From assembly GCA_003667245.1 (NCBI GenBank), contig RCNN01000278.1, positions 1 to 48,272 of the forward strand: a DNA stretch of 48,272 nt, in the 5' to 3' direction. The stretch comes from Heterostelium multicystogenum (taxonomy: Eukaryota > Evosea > Eumycetozoa > Acytosteliales > Acytosteliaceae). Made by a program: the position numbers and the translations under genes. Below the pieces are notes generated by a model that did not search any database, was not told where the DNA came from, and saw nothing but the letters and a program-made list of their open reading frames with translations. This document shows positions 36,625 to 46,425 of this stretch, piece by piece; the stretch's first letter is position 1; each line of letters begins with the position of its first letter.

Positions 36625-38575
36625 TCAGCCTTTGTTTGCCGGTTTCGCCGCCCGCTTCGGGCTGGTGGCCGTCTTGCGCTTGGCCGGTTTGCGTTTGTTT
36701 TTCCACGGTGTGGCACCCCGTCCTGCCGGGCTGGCCGGACCGCTGATGGTCAGACGCATGCCGGTGCAGCGGGTGACTTGCTTGCTCATCCACGCCGCCT
36801 GTTTGGCGACGAACTCTTCCAGGCTCATCTCGCCGCTTTGTACCATGTCCAGTGCCTGCTCCCAGATAGCGGTGGTACCGGGGTCGGCAATTGCCCGTGG
36901 CACTGCATCAATCAGGCTGAAAGCGGCGGGTGTTGCCGACAGCGCCTTGCCGTTTTTCACCAGGTAGCCGCGGTCCAGCAGGCCCTGGATGATCCCGGCG
37001 CGGGTGGCTTCGGTGCCGATCCCGGTGGTGTCCTTGAGCTTTTGCTTGAGCAGCGGGTCTTCCACCAGCTTGGCGACGTTTTTCATCGCCTTGATCAGGT
37101 CGCCTTCGGTGAAGGGTTTGGGTGGCTGGGTCCACAGGTCCTTGAGGTTGACCTTGGCCACGGCGTAGTCCTGCCCCTGAACCAGTGTTGGCAAGGACTG
37201 CGGCGCAGGTGCTTCACGGCCCTTGGCCGGCGCCAATGCTTCCGGCAATGCGCGTTTCCAGCCCGGCTCGACGATGACTTTACCGACAGCCCGCAAGGCT
37301 TCACCGGCACAATCGAAATCTGCCTGGGTACGGTCGTACTCGTGGTTGGGCAGGAACTGCGCGAGATAGCGGGCGCGAATCAAGGTGTAGACGGCGCGAT
37401 GCTTGCCCGTCAATTGCCCGACATCCTTGCCGGCGCCGGTGGGAATGATGCCGTGGTGAGCGCTGACCTTGGCGTCGTTCCAGGCTCGGGAGCGTCGCTT
37501 CGGATCGATGTGTGGCATCAATTCATTCACCGCCGGATCGGCCCGCCCCAGCGCCGCGAGGATTTTCGGCGCGTCGCCGTGCTGGCTCAGGGGCAGGTAG
37601 CCGCAATCGCTGCGTGGGTAAGTGATGACCTTGTGGGTTTCGTAGAGCGACTGGGCAACATCCAGGGTTTCCTGGGCGCCGAGGCCAAGCTTTTTCGAGC
37701 AGATTTCCTGCAGGGTGCCGAGGTCGAAGGGCAGGGGCGCGACGTCGCGCATGCGCTCGGTACGCAGTTTGACCAGCCGGGCGCTGGCGGCGTTGCTCAT
37801 GGCATTGGCGGCGTCCCGGGCAAGCTGCGGATTGAGGCACCGGCCCTGATCGTCACAGGCGTCTTCTGTTGCGCGCCACTGCGCCGTAAAGGTGATGTCG
37901 TCGTGGAGCAGATCCACATCGATGGCCCAATAAGCGACGGGTACAAAGTCGGCAATGCTGCGGTCCCGGTCCACTACCAGGCGCAAGGTCGGGGTTTGCA
38001 CACGGCCGACCGGCAACACGCCCTGGTAGCCGGACTGTTGGCCCAGCAGGGTAAACAGGCGGCTCATGTTCATCCCGATCAGCCAGTCGGCACGGGAGCG
38101 GCCAAGGGCCGAATGGTAGAGGCTGAAGGTTTCAGCACCGGGCTTCAACGAGGCCAGGGCCTTGCGGATGGATGCGTCATCGAGTGCCGAGAGCCACAGC
38201 CGCTGGATGGGACCGCGATAACGGCAATGCTCCACCAGTTCAACGGGCGATCATCTCGCCCTCACGGTCGGCATCGGTGGCGATCACCAGTTCCTTGGCT
38301 TCCCCCAGCAGACGCTTGACCGCCTTGAACTGGCTGGCAGTCTTGGGCTTGACCAGCATCTTCCACTTTTCGGGGATGATCGGCAGGTCGGCCAGCACCC
38401 AGCGCTTGTACTTGGCGTCGTAGCTGTCGGGCGGGGCGGTTTCCAGCAGGTGGCCGATGCACCAGGTCACCGTCACGCCTGAGCCCAGCCAGCAACCGTC
38501 GCCACGCCGGGTCGCGCCGAGCACGGCGGCGATATCCTTGGCCTGGGACGGTTTTTCACAGAGGAACAGCCGCAT
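36625..38575 (-). CDS. topB: DNA topoisomerase III, TopB (one frameshift)
   Basis: About 650 residues, a type IA topoisomerase that decatenates replication intermediates and works with RecQ-type helicases. The Toprim domain starts MRLFLCEKPSQAKDIAAVLG and has the acidic triad region LVIATDADREGEMIAR. The catalytic tyrosine is in THKVITYPRSDCGYLP (near 37610), and LPVGRVQTPTLRLVVDRD is the conserved DNA-gate region. The C-terminus is a lysine-rich tail (KNKRKPAKRKTATSPKR then AAKPANKG) rather than zinc ribbons, likely for DNA contact. A single base change near 38240-38250 breaks the frame after the Toprim domain, and the remaining 536 residues are intact. A LexA-like box lies 72 bases upstream. 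Confidence 0.95.
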
Positions 38576-38646
38576 GGTCACCACATTCGCTACGCAATTG
38601 AATGGGGAGCAGGATGGGCAATAAATTAGAATTGGGCAACTTTTAT

Positions 38647-38662
38647 CTGGATGGATATACAG
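38647..38662. promoter_or_regulatory. LexA/SOS-box-like sequence upstream of topB
   Basis: CTGGATGGATATACAG has the CTG-N10-CAG form of gammaproteobacterial LexA sites. Read on the minus strand it is CTGTATATCCATCCAG, with a good left half CTGTATAT and a weaker right half. It lies 72 bases upstream of the topB start. Confidence 0.4.
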
Positions 38663-38690
38663 CAATTTGTGTGTCTGGTGCTAAACCCAA

Positions 38691-38780
38691 TGTGGGAGCG
38701 GGCTTGCTCGCGAATGCGGTGTATCAGTCAACCTATCCGGCGACTGACCCCCCGCTTTCGCGAGCAAGCCCGCTCCCACA
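38691..38780. repeat. REP doublet (REPIN), type I arms
   Basis: Arms TGTGGGAGCGGGCTTGCTCG and CGAGCAAGCCCGCTCCCACA enclose a centre of about 50 bases. It lies between the start of topB and the end of the MHS transporter gene. Confidence 0.92.
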
Positions 38781-38810
38781 CTGAAACTCCAGCGCCGGCC
38801 GGATCGACGT

Positions 38811-40435
38811 TTAGTTATTGTCGATATCGACGTTCTTGGTCTCTTTCAGGCAAATCAGCCCCACGATCAGGCTCACCCCGGTAATGACCACCGGGTACCA
38901 CAGCCATAGAAAATATCCCCGGTGTACACCACCAGCGCAAACGACACCGTCGGCAGGAAGCCACCAAACCAGCCATTCCCGATGTGGTATGGCAGCGACA
39001 GCGAGGTGTAGCGGATGCGTGTCGGGAACAGCTCCACCATCAGCGCTGCCAGCGGGCCGTAGCACATGGCGGCGATCAGGATCAGCGCGACAATCAGCAC
39101 CACCACCATGGTTTTGTTGACCTGGGCCACATCAGCCGATTGCGGATAACCCGCCAGGGTCACCGCGCCTTTCAGGGCGGCTTCGTCGTAACCGTCGATA
39201 CGCACATCACCCACGCTCACCTGCACTGCGCTGCCCGCCGGGGCGGCCGCGCTTTCGTACGGCAGGCCCTGTTTCACCAGGAAGGTCTTGACCTTGTCGC
39301 AGGGGCTGTCAAAACGCGCCTTGCCCACCGGGTCGAACTGGAAGGTGCAGGTGGCCGGGTCTGCCAATACGGTGATCGGCGACTGGCGGCTGGCGTGGTC
39401 CATCGCCGGGTTGGTGTAGTGCGCCAGGCCCTTGAAGATCGGGAAGTACAGCGCGGTGGCCAGCAGCAGGCCGACCATCAACACCGGCTTGCGCCCCAGC
39501 TTGTCCGAAAGCCAGCCGAAAGAAGATGAAGAACGGCGCACCAATCACCACGCTGATGATCAGCAGCATGTTGGCCAGTGCCGGATCCATCTTCAAAAAA
39601 CTGTGTGAGGAAGAACAGCACATAAAACTGCGCGGCATAGAACGTCACTGCCTGGCCGGCGTTGATGCTGAACAGCGCAATCAGCACGATCTTGAGGTTT
39701 TTCCCATTTGCCGAACGACTCGCGGATCGGCGCCTTGCTGGCCTTGCCTTCCTCTTTCATTTTCAGGAACGCCGGCGACTCGTGCAGGCTCAGGCGGATC
39801 CAGGTGGAGATACCCAGCAGCACGATCGACAGCAGGAACGGCAGGCGCCAGCCCCACACTTCGAATTGGTCGCCGGTGAAGTAACGGCACGCCAGCACCA
39901 CCAGCAGCGACAGCAGCAGGCCGAGGGTCGCGGTGGATTGAATCCAGCTGGTGTGGAAGCCGCGTTTGCCCGCCGGGGCGTGCTCGGCCACATAGGTGGC
40001 TGCGCCGCCGTACTCGCCGCCCAGCGCCAGGCCCTGGAGCATGCGCAGCGCGACGAGGATGATCGGTGCGGCAATGCCGATGCTCGAATAGGTCGGCAGC
40101 AGGCCGACGCAGAAAGTCGCCAGGCCCATCAGGATGATGGTGGCGAGGAAGGTGTACTTGCGCCCGATCATGTCACCCAGCCGACCGAACACCAGCGCGC
40201 CGAACGGGCGCACCACAAAGCCGGCGGCGAAGGCCATCAGGGCAAAGATAAACGCCGTGGTGTCGTTGACCCCGGCAAAGAACTGCTTGCTGATTACCGC
40301 CGCGAGTGCGCCATAGAGGAAGAAGTCATACCACTCGAACACCGTCCCGAGGGAGGAGGCGAAGATGACTTTCTGTGTGTCGTTGCTGTCTCGCGCCTTG
40401 GTGGCGGAGCCCAGGGGTTGAGCGTGTTCTGACAT
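38811..40435 (-). CDS. MHS-family MFS transporter with long periplasmic insert (frameshifted)
   Basis: About 540 residues, metabolite:H+ symporter branch (KgtP/ProP/ShiA-like), probably importing an organic acid or osmolyte. The start MSEHAQPLGSATKARDSNDT leads to VIFASSLGTVFEWYDFFLYG, the MHS helix-1 signature. Motif A is GALVFGRLGDMIGRKYTFL, and LQGLALGGEYGGAATYVAEH follows. The second half starts INAGQAVTFYAAQFYVLFFL after breaks near 39705 and 39600, then GWLSDKLGRKPVLMVGLLLA. Between this and the last helices is an insert of about 95 residues with two cysteines (TCTFQF and SPCDKV). Other breaks are near 39520 and 38910. The C-terminus is KETKNVDIDNN. It may feed the neighbouring GMC oxidoreductase. 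Confidence 0.9.
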
Positions 40436-40504
40436 TTGGGTAGCCCTCACAGTGATTATTTATTGTTGTTCCACTGTCGGCGCCACATCGGCGCCGCTAT
40501 TCCC

Positions 40505-40593
40505 CTGTAGGAGCCCGGCTTGCCGGCGATGGCGCTCTCAAGCTGTGCACAACACTTGAAAACGCCACCGCCGGCAAGCCGGGCTCCTGCAGG
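40505..40593. repeat. REP-like doublet of a third type
   Basis: Arms CTGTAGGAGCCCGGCTTGCC and GGCAAGCCGGGCTCCTGCAG with the inner matching segments GGCGATGGCG and CGCCACCGCC. The arm sequence (GAGCCCGGCTTGCC) differs from types I and II. The right arm ends directly at the stop codon of the GMC oxidoreductase gene. Confidence 0.88.
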
Positions 40594-42238
40594 TCAAGCC
40601 GGTAAGGTCAGTTCTTTCTCCGGGGCGAGGCTCCTTGTGTTCGGCGAAAGGATAAGCTGCGCGGCTTTTTCCGCGATCATCAGCGTCGGTGAGCAGGTGT
40701 TGCCTGAAGTGATGCGGGGCATGACCGACGCGTCGGCGATGCGCAGGCCGGGAACCCCGTGCACTCGCAGTTGGGCGTCGACCACCGCGTCCTTGTCGCT
40801 GCCCATGCGGCAGGTGCCCACTGGATGGAAAATCGTGGTGCCAATGCGGGCGGCGGCTTCCTGCAGTTGTTCGTCTGTCTGCAGTTCTGCGCCGGGCAGG
40901 TACTCCACCGGGTTGAATTGCTTCAGGGCCGGCGCCGAGACGATGCGTCGGGTCAGGCGAATGGCGTCGGCGGCCACCCGCAGGTCTTCCGGATGGCTGA
41001 GGTAGTTGGGGCGGATCAGCGGTGCGTCTGCCGGGTTGGTCGAGCGAATGTCGATGCGGCCACGGCTTTGCGGGCGCAAGTCGCACACCGAAGCGGTGAA
41101 GGCCGGGAACCCGTGCAGTGGTTCGCCAAAGCGCTCCAGGGACAGCGGTTGCACGTGGTATTCGAGGTTGGCCGACGTCTGCTCCGGCCCGGAGCGGGCA
41201 AACGCGCCAAGCTGGCTGGGGGCCATGGACAACGGGCCGCTGCGGTCGTACAGGTAGCGCAGGCCCATGCCCATCTTGCCCCACACGGTGCCGGCGATCT
41301 GGTTCAGGGTGCGGGCGTTTTCCAGCTTGTAGATCAGGCGCAGTTGCAGGTGATCCTGCAGGTTGCCGCCCACGCCGGGTAACTCGTGCAGCACATCGAT
41401 GCCCAAAGGCTTGAGCACGCTGGAGGGGCCGATACCGGAGCGTTGCAGGATGCCCGGCGAACCGACGGAGCCGGCGCACAGGATGATTTCCTTGCGCGCC
41501 CGCCACGTGACTGGCTGGCCTTGCCGGCGAGCAACCACCGCCGCCGCACGGCCGTTTTCCAGGAGTACGCGGTCGACTTCAACCTCGGTCATCACCGTCA
41601 GGTTGGGCCGCTGGCGGATCGGCTTGAGAAACGCCTTGGCCGCATTCCAGCGCACGCCGGATTTCTGATTGACCTGGAAATAGCCACAGCCTTCGTTGTC
41701 GCCCTGGTTGAAGTCGCTGATGCTGTCGATACCGCTTTGCTGCGCCGCGTCACGAAACGCATCGAGGATCGGCCAGTGCAGGCGCTGTTGCTCAACCCGC
41801 CATTCACCGCCGTCACTGTGAAATTGCGAGGCACCGGCAAAATGGTTTTCGCTCTGCTTGAACAGCGGCAGCACATCCTTCCACGCCCAACCGGGATTGT
41901 CCTCGGCCCAGCCGTCGTAATCCCGGGCCTGGCCGCGCATGTAGATCATGCCGTTGATGGACGAGCACCCGCCCAGCACCTTGCCGCGCGGGTAGCTCAG
42001 CGCACGGCCTTGCAGGCCTTCCTGGGCTTCGGTCTTGAAGCACCAGTCGGTGCGCGGGTTGCCGATGCAGAACAGGTAGCCGACGGGAATATGGATCCAG
42101 GGGTAGTTATCGCGACCGCCTGCTTCAAGCAGCAACACGCGATGGGCAGGGTTGGCAGACAGTCGATTGGCCAGCAGGCAGCCCCGCCGGGCCGGCGCCT
42201 ACCACCACGTAATCGTATTCAGCAGCTGCAGAATGCAT
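40594..42238 (-). CDS. GMC-family FAD oxidoreductase (choline dehydrogenase-like, one frameshift)
   Basis: About 548 residues, a glucose-methanol-choline-family alcohol dehydrogenase. The start MHSAAAEYDYVVVGAGPAG gives the FAD Rossmann motif GxGxxG; one extra G near 42175 breaks the frame right after it. The remaining 514 residues are intact: YPRGKVLGGCSSINGMIYMR (family signature 1), ILCAGSVGSPGILQRSGIG (signature 2) and, near the end, IGTTIFHPVGTCRMGSDKDA with the catalytic histidine and ITSGNTCSPTLMIAEKAAQL. BetA-type enzymes oxidise choline; many paralogues oxidise long-chain or aromatic alcohols, and no betB or betI neighbour is present, so I leave the substrate open. It is divergent from a LysR regulator that probably controls it. 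Confidence 0.92.
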
Positions 42239-42278
42239 CTGTGACCTCGCTTGTTTTTCTTATTGGTCCCATCCTAGT

Positions 42279-42309
42279 TGTTAGTTTTCGTCTTAAAAAT
42301 GTTAGTTTT
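42279..42309. promoter_or_regulatory. Direct repeat TGTTAGTTTT x2, 21 bases apart, between the GMC gene and its regulator gene
   Basis: Identical 10-bp copies at 42279-42288 and 42300-42309 lie in the 130-base divergent intergenic region. A start-to-start period of 21 bases is two helical turns, so a bound protein would see both copies on one DNA face. Confidence 0.5.
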
Positions 42310-42368
42310 TACCCAGCTGCTGTGCGTTTTTTAGACAGCGCTGCTGTTTAGGGGAAGAAGGGGAAGGC

Positions 42369-43259
42369 ATGTTCGACTGGAATGATCTGCGGTTCTTTCT
42401 TGAGTTACAGCGTAGCGGACGCTTGCTCACGGCGGCGCAACGCCTGAAAACCACCCACGCCACCGTGGCCCGGCACATCGAGGCCATCGAGAAAAGCCTG
42501 GGCACTGCGCTGTTCGTGCAGCATGCCCAGGGTTACGAACTCACGCCCTCCGGCGAAGCCCTGCTCAAACATGCCGAAGCCATGGAAAACGTGGCGCTGC
42601 TGGCCGAAGAAGAACTGACTCATTCCGCCGCGCCCCTGGGCAAGATCCGCCTGGGGGTGGCCGAGGGTTTGGGCGTGATGTTCCTGGCCAGTCGCATGGG
42701 CGGCCTGTTCGAACGCTACCCGGGCCTGGAAGTGGAACTGCTGGCAGTGCCACGGTTTGTCAGCATCCTCAACCGCGAAGCGGAAATCAGCATCCACCTC
42801 GAACGCCCCAGCGTCGACCAACTGGTGACCCGCAAACTCACCGACTACCGCCTGGCGCTCTACGCCAGCCGCAGCTACCTGGACCGCACACCGCCGATTG
42901 AAAAACGCGAGGACCTGGCGGTGCACGCCTGGATCGATTACGTCGACGATTTACTGTTCAGCCAGGAACTGAAATTCCTCAGCAGTTTCTGCCGCAATCC
43001 CAAAGTGGTGTTCCACAGCACCAGCGTGATCGCCCAGCACCAGGCGGCGCGCTCGGGGTTGGGAATTGCCGTATTGCCCTGCTTCATGGCGGCGAGCGAC
43101 CCGGACCTGGTGCCGCTGCTACCGGCGGAGAGCATCCAGCGCAGCTATTGGATCAGCTCCCGGCGCGAGTTGCACAAGTCGGTAAGGTTGCGGGTGTTGT
43201 GGGATTACCTGGTGGAACTCTGCGCGCGGGAGCAAGGGGTTTTGCTGGGGGAGGGTTAG
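42369..43259 (+). CDS. LysR-family regulator, probable control of the GMC oxidoreductase gene
   Basis: Intact, 296 residues. The helix-turn-helix region reads MFDWNDLRFFLELQRSGRLL, TAAQRLKTTHATVARHIEAI. The effector domain contains GKIRLGVAEGLGVMFLASRM, ISIHLERPSVDQLVTRKL and SVIAQHQAARSGLGIAVLPC. The WNDLRFFL start and IEKSLGTALF end of the DNA-binding domain are typical of the subfamily that regulates a divergent dehydrogenase gene. AAGGGGAAGG precedes the ATG. The stop overlaps the convergent DUF3857 gene by four bases. Confidence 0.92.
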   Translation: MFDWNDLRFFLELQRSGRLLTAAQRLKTTHATVARHIEAIEKSLGTALFVQHAQGYELTPSGEALLKHAEAMENVALLAEEELTHSAAPLGKIRLGVAEGLGVMFLASRMGGLFERYPGLEVELLAVPRFVSILNREAEISIHLERPSVDQLVTRKLTDYRLALYASRSYLDRTPPIEKREDLAVHAWIDYVDDLLFSQELKFLSSFCRNPKVVFHSTSVIAQHQAARSGLGIAVLPCFMAASDPDLVPLLPAESIQRSYWISSRRELHKSVRLRVLWDYLVELCAREQGVLLGEG

Positions 43260-45120
43260 AGCTTCACCACCTGATGCACCTGCTCACCACAGGCACGGAT
43301 CTCCTTGATCATCTTTTCAAACGGTGCGCTGACAATTTCATCGTGGGTCAGCCAGCGTATTTTCTGCGTCAGGACGTAGTGATAACGCCAGTCGCCCTTG
43401 ACGCGCTCACCCGTCAGGTCCAGGTCGTACCACGGCGAGCGTACCTGGCAAGCCTTGATGTCCTTGTCGATCTGCCCACCCGACAGTGTGATGGTGTAAT
43501 CCAGCGTCTCGGGGTTGCCTATGTACAAGTCGGCCAGTTGCCCATTGCGGCGGTAGTTGAGCAGACCGTCCCATTTCTCTTGCAGCAAGGCATCGTTGTA
43601 GACGTGGTCGTTGCCCAGCGGTTCCAGGGGCCGCATGTCCGTCAGGGTGGCGCTGACCTTGTAGCTGGCCGGGATCAAGAAGGCGGTGGCGGGGCGCTCG
43701 ACCTGGCAGTCGGTGATCTGTTTGCCGAAGTTGTCGCAGATGTTCTGGTCGCTGGCGGTGGCGCCTTGCTGGCGGTCGGCGACGCTCAGTTGCATCAGCG
43801 GCATGCCGCGAAAATCAACAGTGGCCGAGACCCGGCGGTGCCCTGGGCGTCGAAGCGCTCCTGTTTGTCGAGGATCAACGTGGGGGCGGCGGGTTGCAGC
43901 GGGATGTGTTCTTCACGTACCTGGCCCTCGGCGTTGGTCACCAGCACCCAGCGGTCCTGGATGTCGGGCAGGGTCTGGCCGGGGGCGAAGATCGGGTTGG
44001 TCGGGTCCAGCCACCACACCTGGCCATCGACTTTCGGCGCGGACGATGGCGTGGTTCGGTGCGCCGGTGCCGGGAATCAGCAGCGGGTTAACCACATCGC
44101 CACGGCTGACCCAGGCGGGCTCGGCCTTGATTCCGCTGGCCTTGAGCATGGCCGCCAGCAGCGTCGAAAGGTCTTTGCAGTCGCCGTAGCCGTGCTGTTC
44201 GATCTCCGCCAGGCTGAAGGGTACATAGCCGCGATCCGAGGCGCGCCAGTCGCCCAGGTAACGGTAGTGGTCGTTGATGTGCTGCATCAGGCCGGCCACC
44301 TGTTGTGCCGGTGGCAAGCCGCGAACGGCGGCCACGGCGGCGGCGCCCTGGGGCGGCAGCTTGGCGCCGAGGATTTGGTTGTAGCGTTCGGCAAAGCCGC
44401 CGAAGTACTGCTGGCGAATCCAGGGAAGCTGCCGACTTCGATACGCGGGGCGTGGCGTATGTAGGCGTTGGCGGATTCGTTGATGTAGCTGAGGTAGGTC
44501 GGGCCTTTTGCACCACGTCCAGGGTCTTGCGATTGGCCGATGGCGTAATGCTGAAACCCTCCATCAATTCGCTGCGCCACTCGATCGGCCGCTCGGCGGT
44601 GAAGCGTGCCTTGAAGTGGTCGCGCCGTGCGGCGTTGGGGCCGAACTGCAAGGCGTAGTAGAACTCGGTCATCAGCGGTTTGGCCGGGTGATGTTCTGCG
44701 CACCGTGTTAGCGGGATTTGCGTGCCGACCCGCAGGTTGGGGAACGCCAGCGAGGTCTGTTTTTCCCGGGAGAAAACCCTGGTCCGGGTTGGGGGCGGTG
44801 CGGGTGTCGATTTGCGTCGGGTCCAGGGCACAGGTTTGCCGCCGGGCTGGGTGGACTCGGCCTTGATCAGTTCGAAGCCGTCTTCTTTCCTGGTAGCTGA
44901 AGTCGATCCGCGAGAGCATTTCGCGGCCGCTTGGCTTTGAGGATGGTGTAGTGAAAGCGGGTAGTGCAGTCGACGCTGGCGTCGCGGTTGAAGTGGCAAT
45001 GCAGCTCGGTGTCGCTGGCCAGCGGGGCTTCGGCCATTGGTTGCAGGCGGCAAACGCGCTGTGACTGGCAAGCCCCCAGCTGATGCAGATCAGGGGACGG
45101 TAAAACGAAAAACGGAGCAT
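43256..45120 (-). CDS. Exported DUF3857 / transglutaminase-like protein (frameshifted)
   Basis: About 620 residues. The signal peptide MLRFSFYRPLICISWGLASH then SAFA is clear. The DUF3857 domain (beta-rich) covers roughly 44500-45000 with fragments such as PLQGTLHRR in shifted frames. The transglutaminase-like papain-fold core is at about 43980-44230: YGDCKDLSTLLAAMLKASGI carries the catalytic Cys, GTGAPNHAIVRA the His and WWLDPTNPIFAPGQ the Asp. The C-terminal 180 residues (SVADRQQGATASDQNICDNF to GEQVHQVVKL) are intact. At least seven frame breaks occur between 43790 and 45060. It is probably a periplasmic amidase or cross-linking-type enzyme; the substrate is unknown. A promoter is expected in the 45121-45271 interval. 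Confidence 0.82.
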
Positions 45121-45271
45121 GGGCGCCTCAGGTGGAACATTGACACAAGTACCCTAGGGGTACCGAGAAGGCGCCGGATGATAATGGATCGCAACACGAA
45201 TGCCTAGCATTGTCCGACAATTAGTTTCGCTGTAAGGACCGATCTAGAGCCTTCGTTTAATGGTTTAAGGA

Positions 45272-46374
45272 TTATTTTTCGAGTTCAAACTCGACGCTTC
45301 CCAGCCGCTCACCGTTCACCAGCACGTGAACCGCATGCTTGCCGGGATTAGTGCTTGCGCGTGGTCAATTCACGGATAGGTTGGCCACGGCTGATGGCGT
45401 GATGTTCTCCGGCACCCAGGGTAATGCCTTGAGCTTGAACACCTTGGACGCGCTGTGACCGGCGCTTTTCACCATAGTCGATGGCGTAGTCGACCACCAG
45501 CTTTTTGCGACGAATCGGCAGTGGACTCCAGGCTGAAGGACAGGTTGATCCGCTCCCCCAACTTGATCGCCGCCGGCTCGACCCTTGAGTTGATGGATCT
45601 TCACTTCGGCCCTGGCCCCGGCGCCCATGATCGTCAGCGCCCGGGTGTTGCCTTGCTTGATCAGGCTGCGCAGCGCGTGGCGGGCGATCCACGCGGTGTG
45701 GGGGTTATCCAGGGACAGCCTTCGATCAGGCCCAGCACCCAATCCGGATGGTCCTTGGTGATGTCGTTGAGGTGGTTGGCCACCGACTTGCGCACGTAGA
45801 GGCTGCTGTCGCCTTGGAGATTGTCGAGGATCGAAGCGCACAGGTTCGGATCGGCCTGCACCTCGGCCAGGCGAAACGACCATGGCAGCCGTGGCCGTGA
45901 ACCTTCGCTGGCGAGGCGTCGCACGTGTTCGTTGTCATCCAGCGACCATTGCTGCATTACGGCCAGGGTGCGCTTGAAAATCCCTCAGCAGGAAATGCCG
46001 CACGGCAAACTCGGCGGAGCCGAAGGTGGTGAAGTACTTGAGGGCAGCCATGGAACGCTTGAAATCATCGCCGCCGTAGCTGGCAACGTAGTGGGGCAGG
46101 AACAGGCTGACAAAGGCGCTGTTCAGCCGAGGGGCCAGGGCATACAGCAACTTCAGGGTTTTGCGGATAATCCAGCGGGATCACAGCGTCCAGGCTTTCA
46201 CTGACCCGCGCCATGCGCTGCATCCACGACAGGTCTGCCAACCCGGCCTTGGCGTGTTGAGAAAACCCTTGGCGTCGAAACGCCGGGTACACCCGCGGTC
46301 ATTTCGCTGGCGATGTGTTGCAGGCGTTCGGCGTTGAAGATTTCCTTCAGGGCCGGGGCGCTTTGGTCGGTCAT
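45272..46374 (-). CDS. alkC: DNA alkylation-repair glycosylase, AlkC family (frameshifted)
   Basis: About 366 residues. AlkC excises N3-methyladenine and N3-methylcytosine without flipping the base, using a right-handed array of HEAT-like repeats. Readable parts are MTDQSAPALKEIFNAERLQH (start, 46374), LADLSWMQRMARVSESLDAV, VSLFLPHYVASYGGDDFKRS, EHVRRLASEGSRPRLPWSFR and SSLYVRKSVANHLNDITKDH with PDWVLGLIEG. After the repeats comes a beta-rich C-terminal domain ending VHVLVNGERLGSVEFELEK, the Ig-like domain that distinguishes AlkC from AlkD. Frame breaks are scattered (near 46265, 46165, 45985, 45720, 45580, 45525, 45470 and 45360). No alkylation regulator is adjacent. Confidence 0.85.
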
Positions 46375-46425
46375 GGGGCAAGTCCGCGGTTAGCCAGAGA
46401 TGCCCACGAGGCTAACCATCAGTGC

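Noticed and set aside
36778..38319. A 513-codon plus-strand ORF antisense to topB.
   Set aside because: It is the mirror of a well-conserved topB frame in high-GC DNA. The residues show no domain, signal or motif, and it has no start signals.
40594..42238. A betaine-synthesis operon (betA).
   Set aside because: The enzyme is GMC family, but betB, betI and a choline transporter are missing, and the neighbours are an MHS symporter and a LysR gene.
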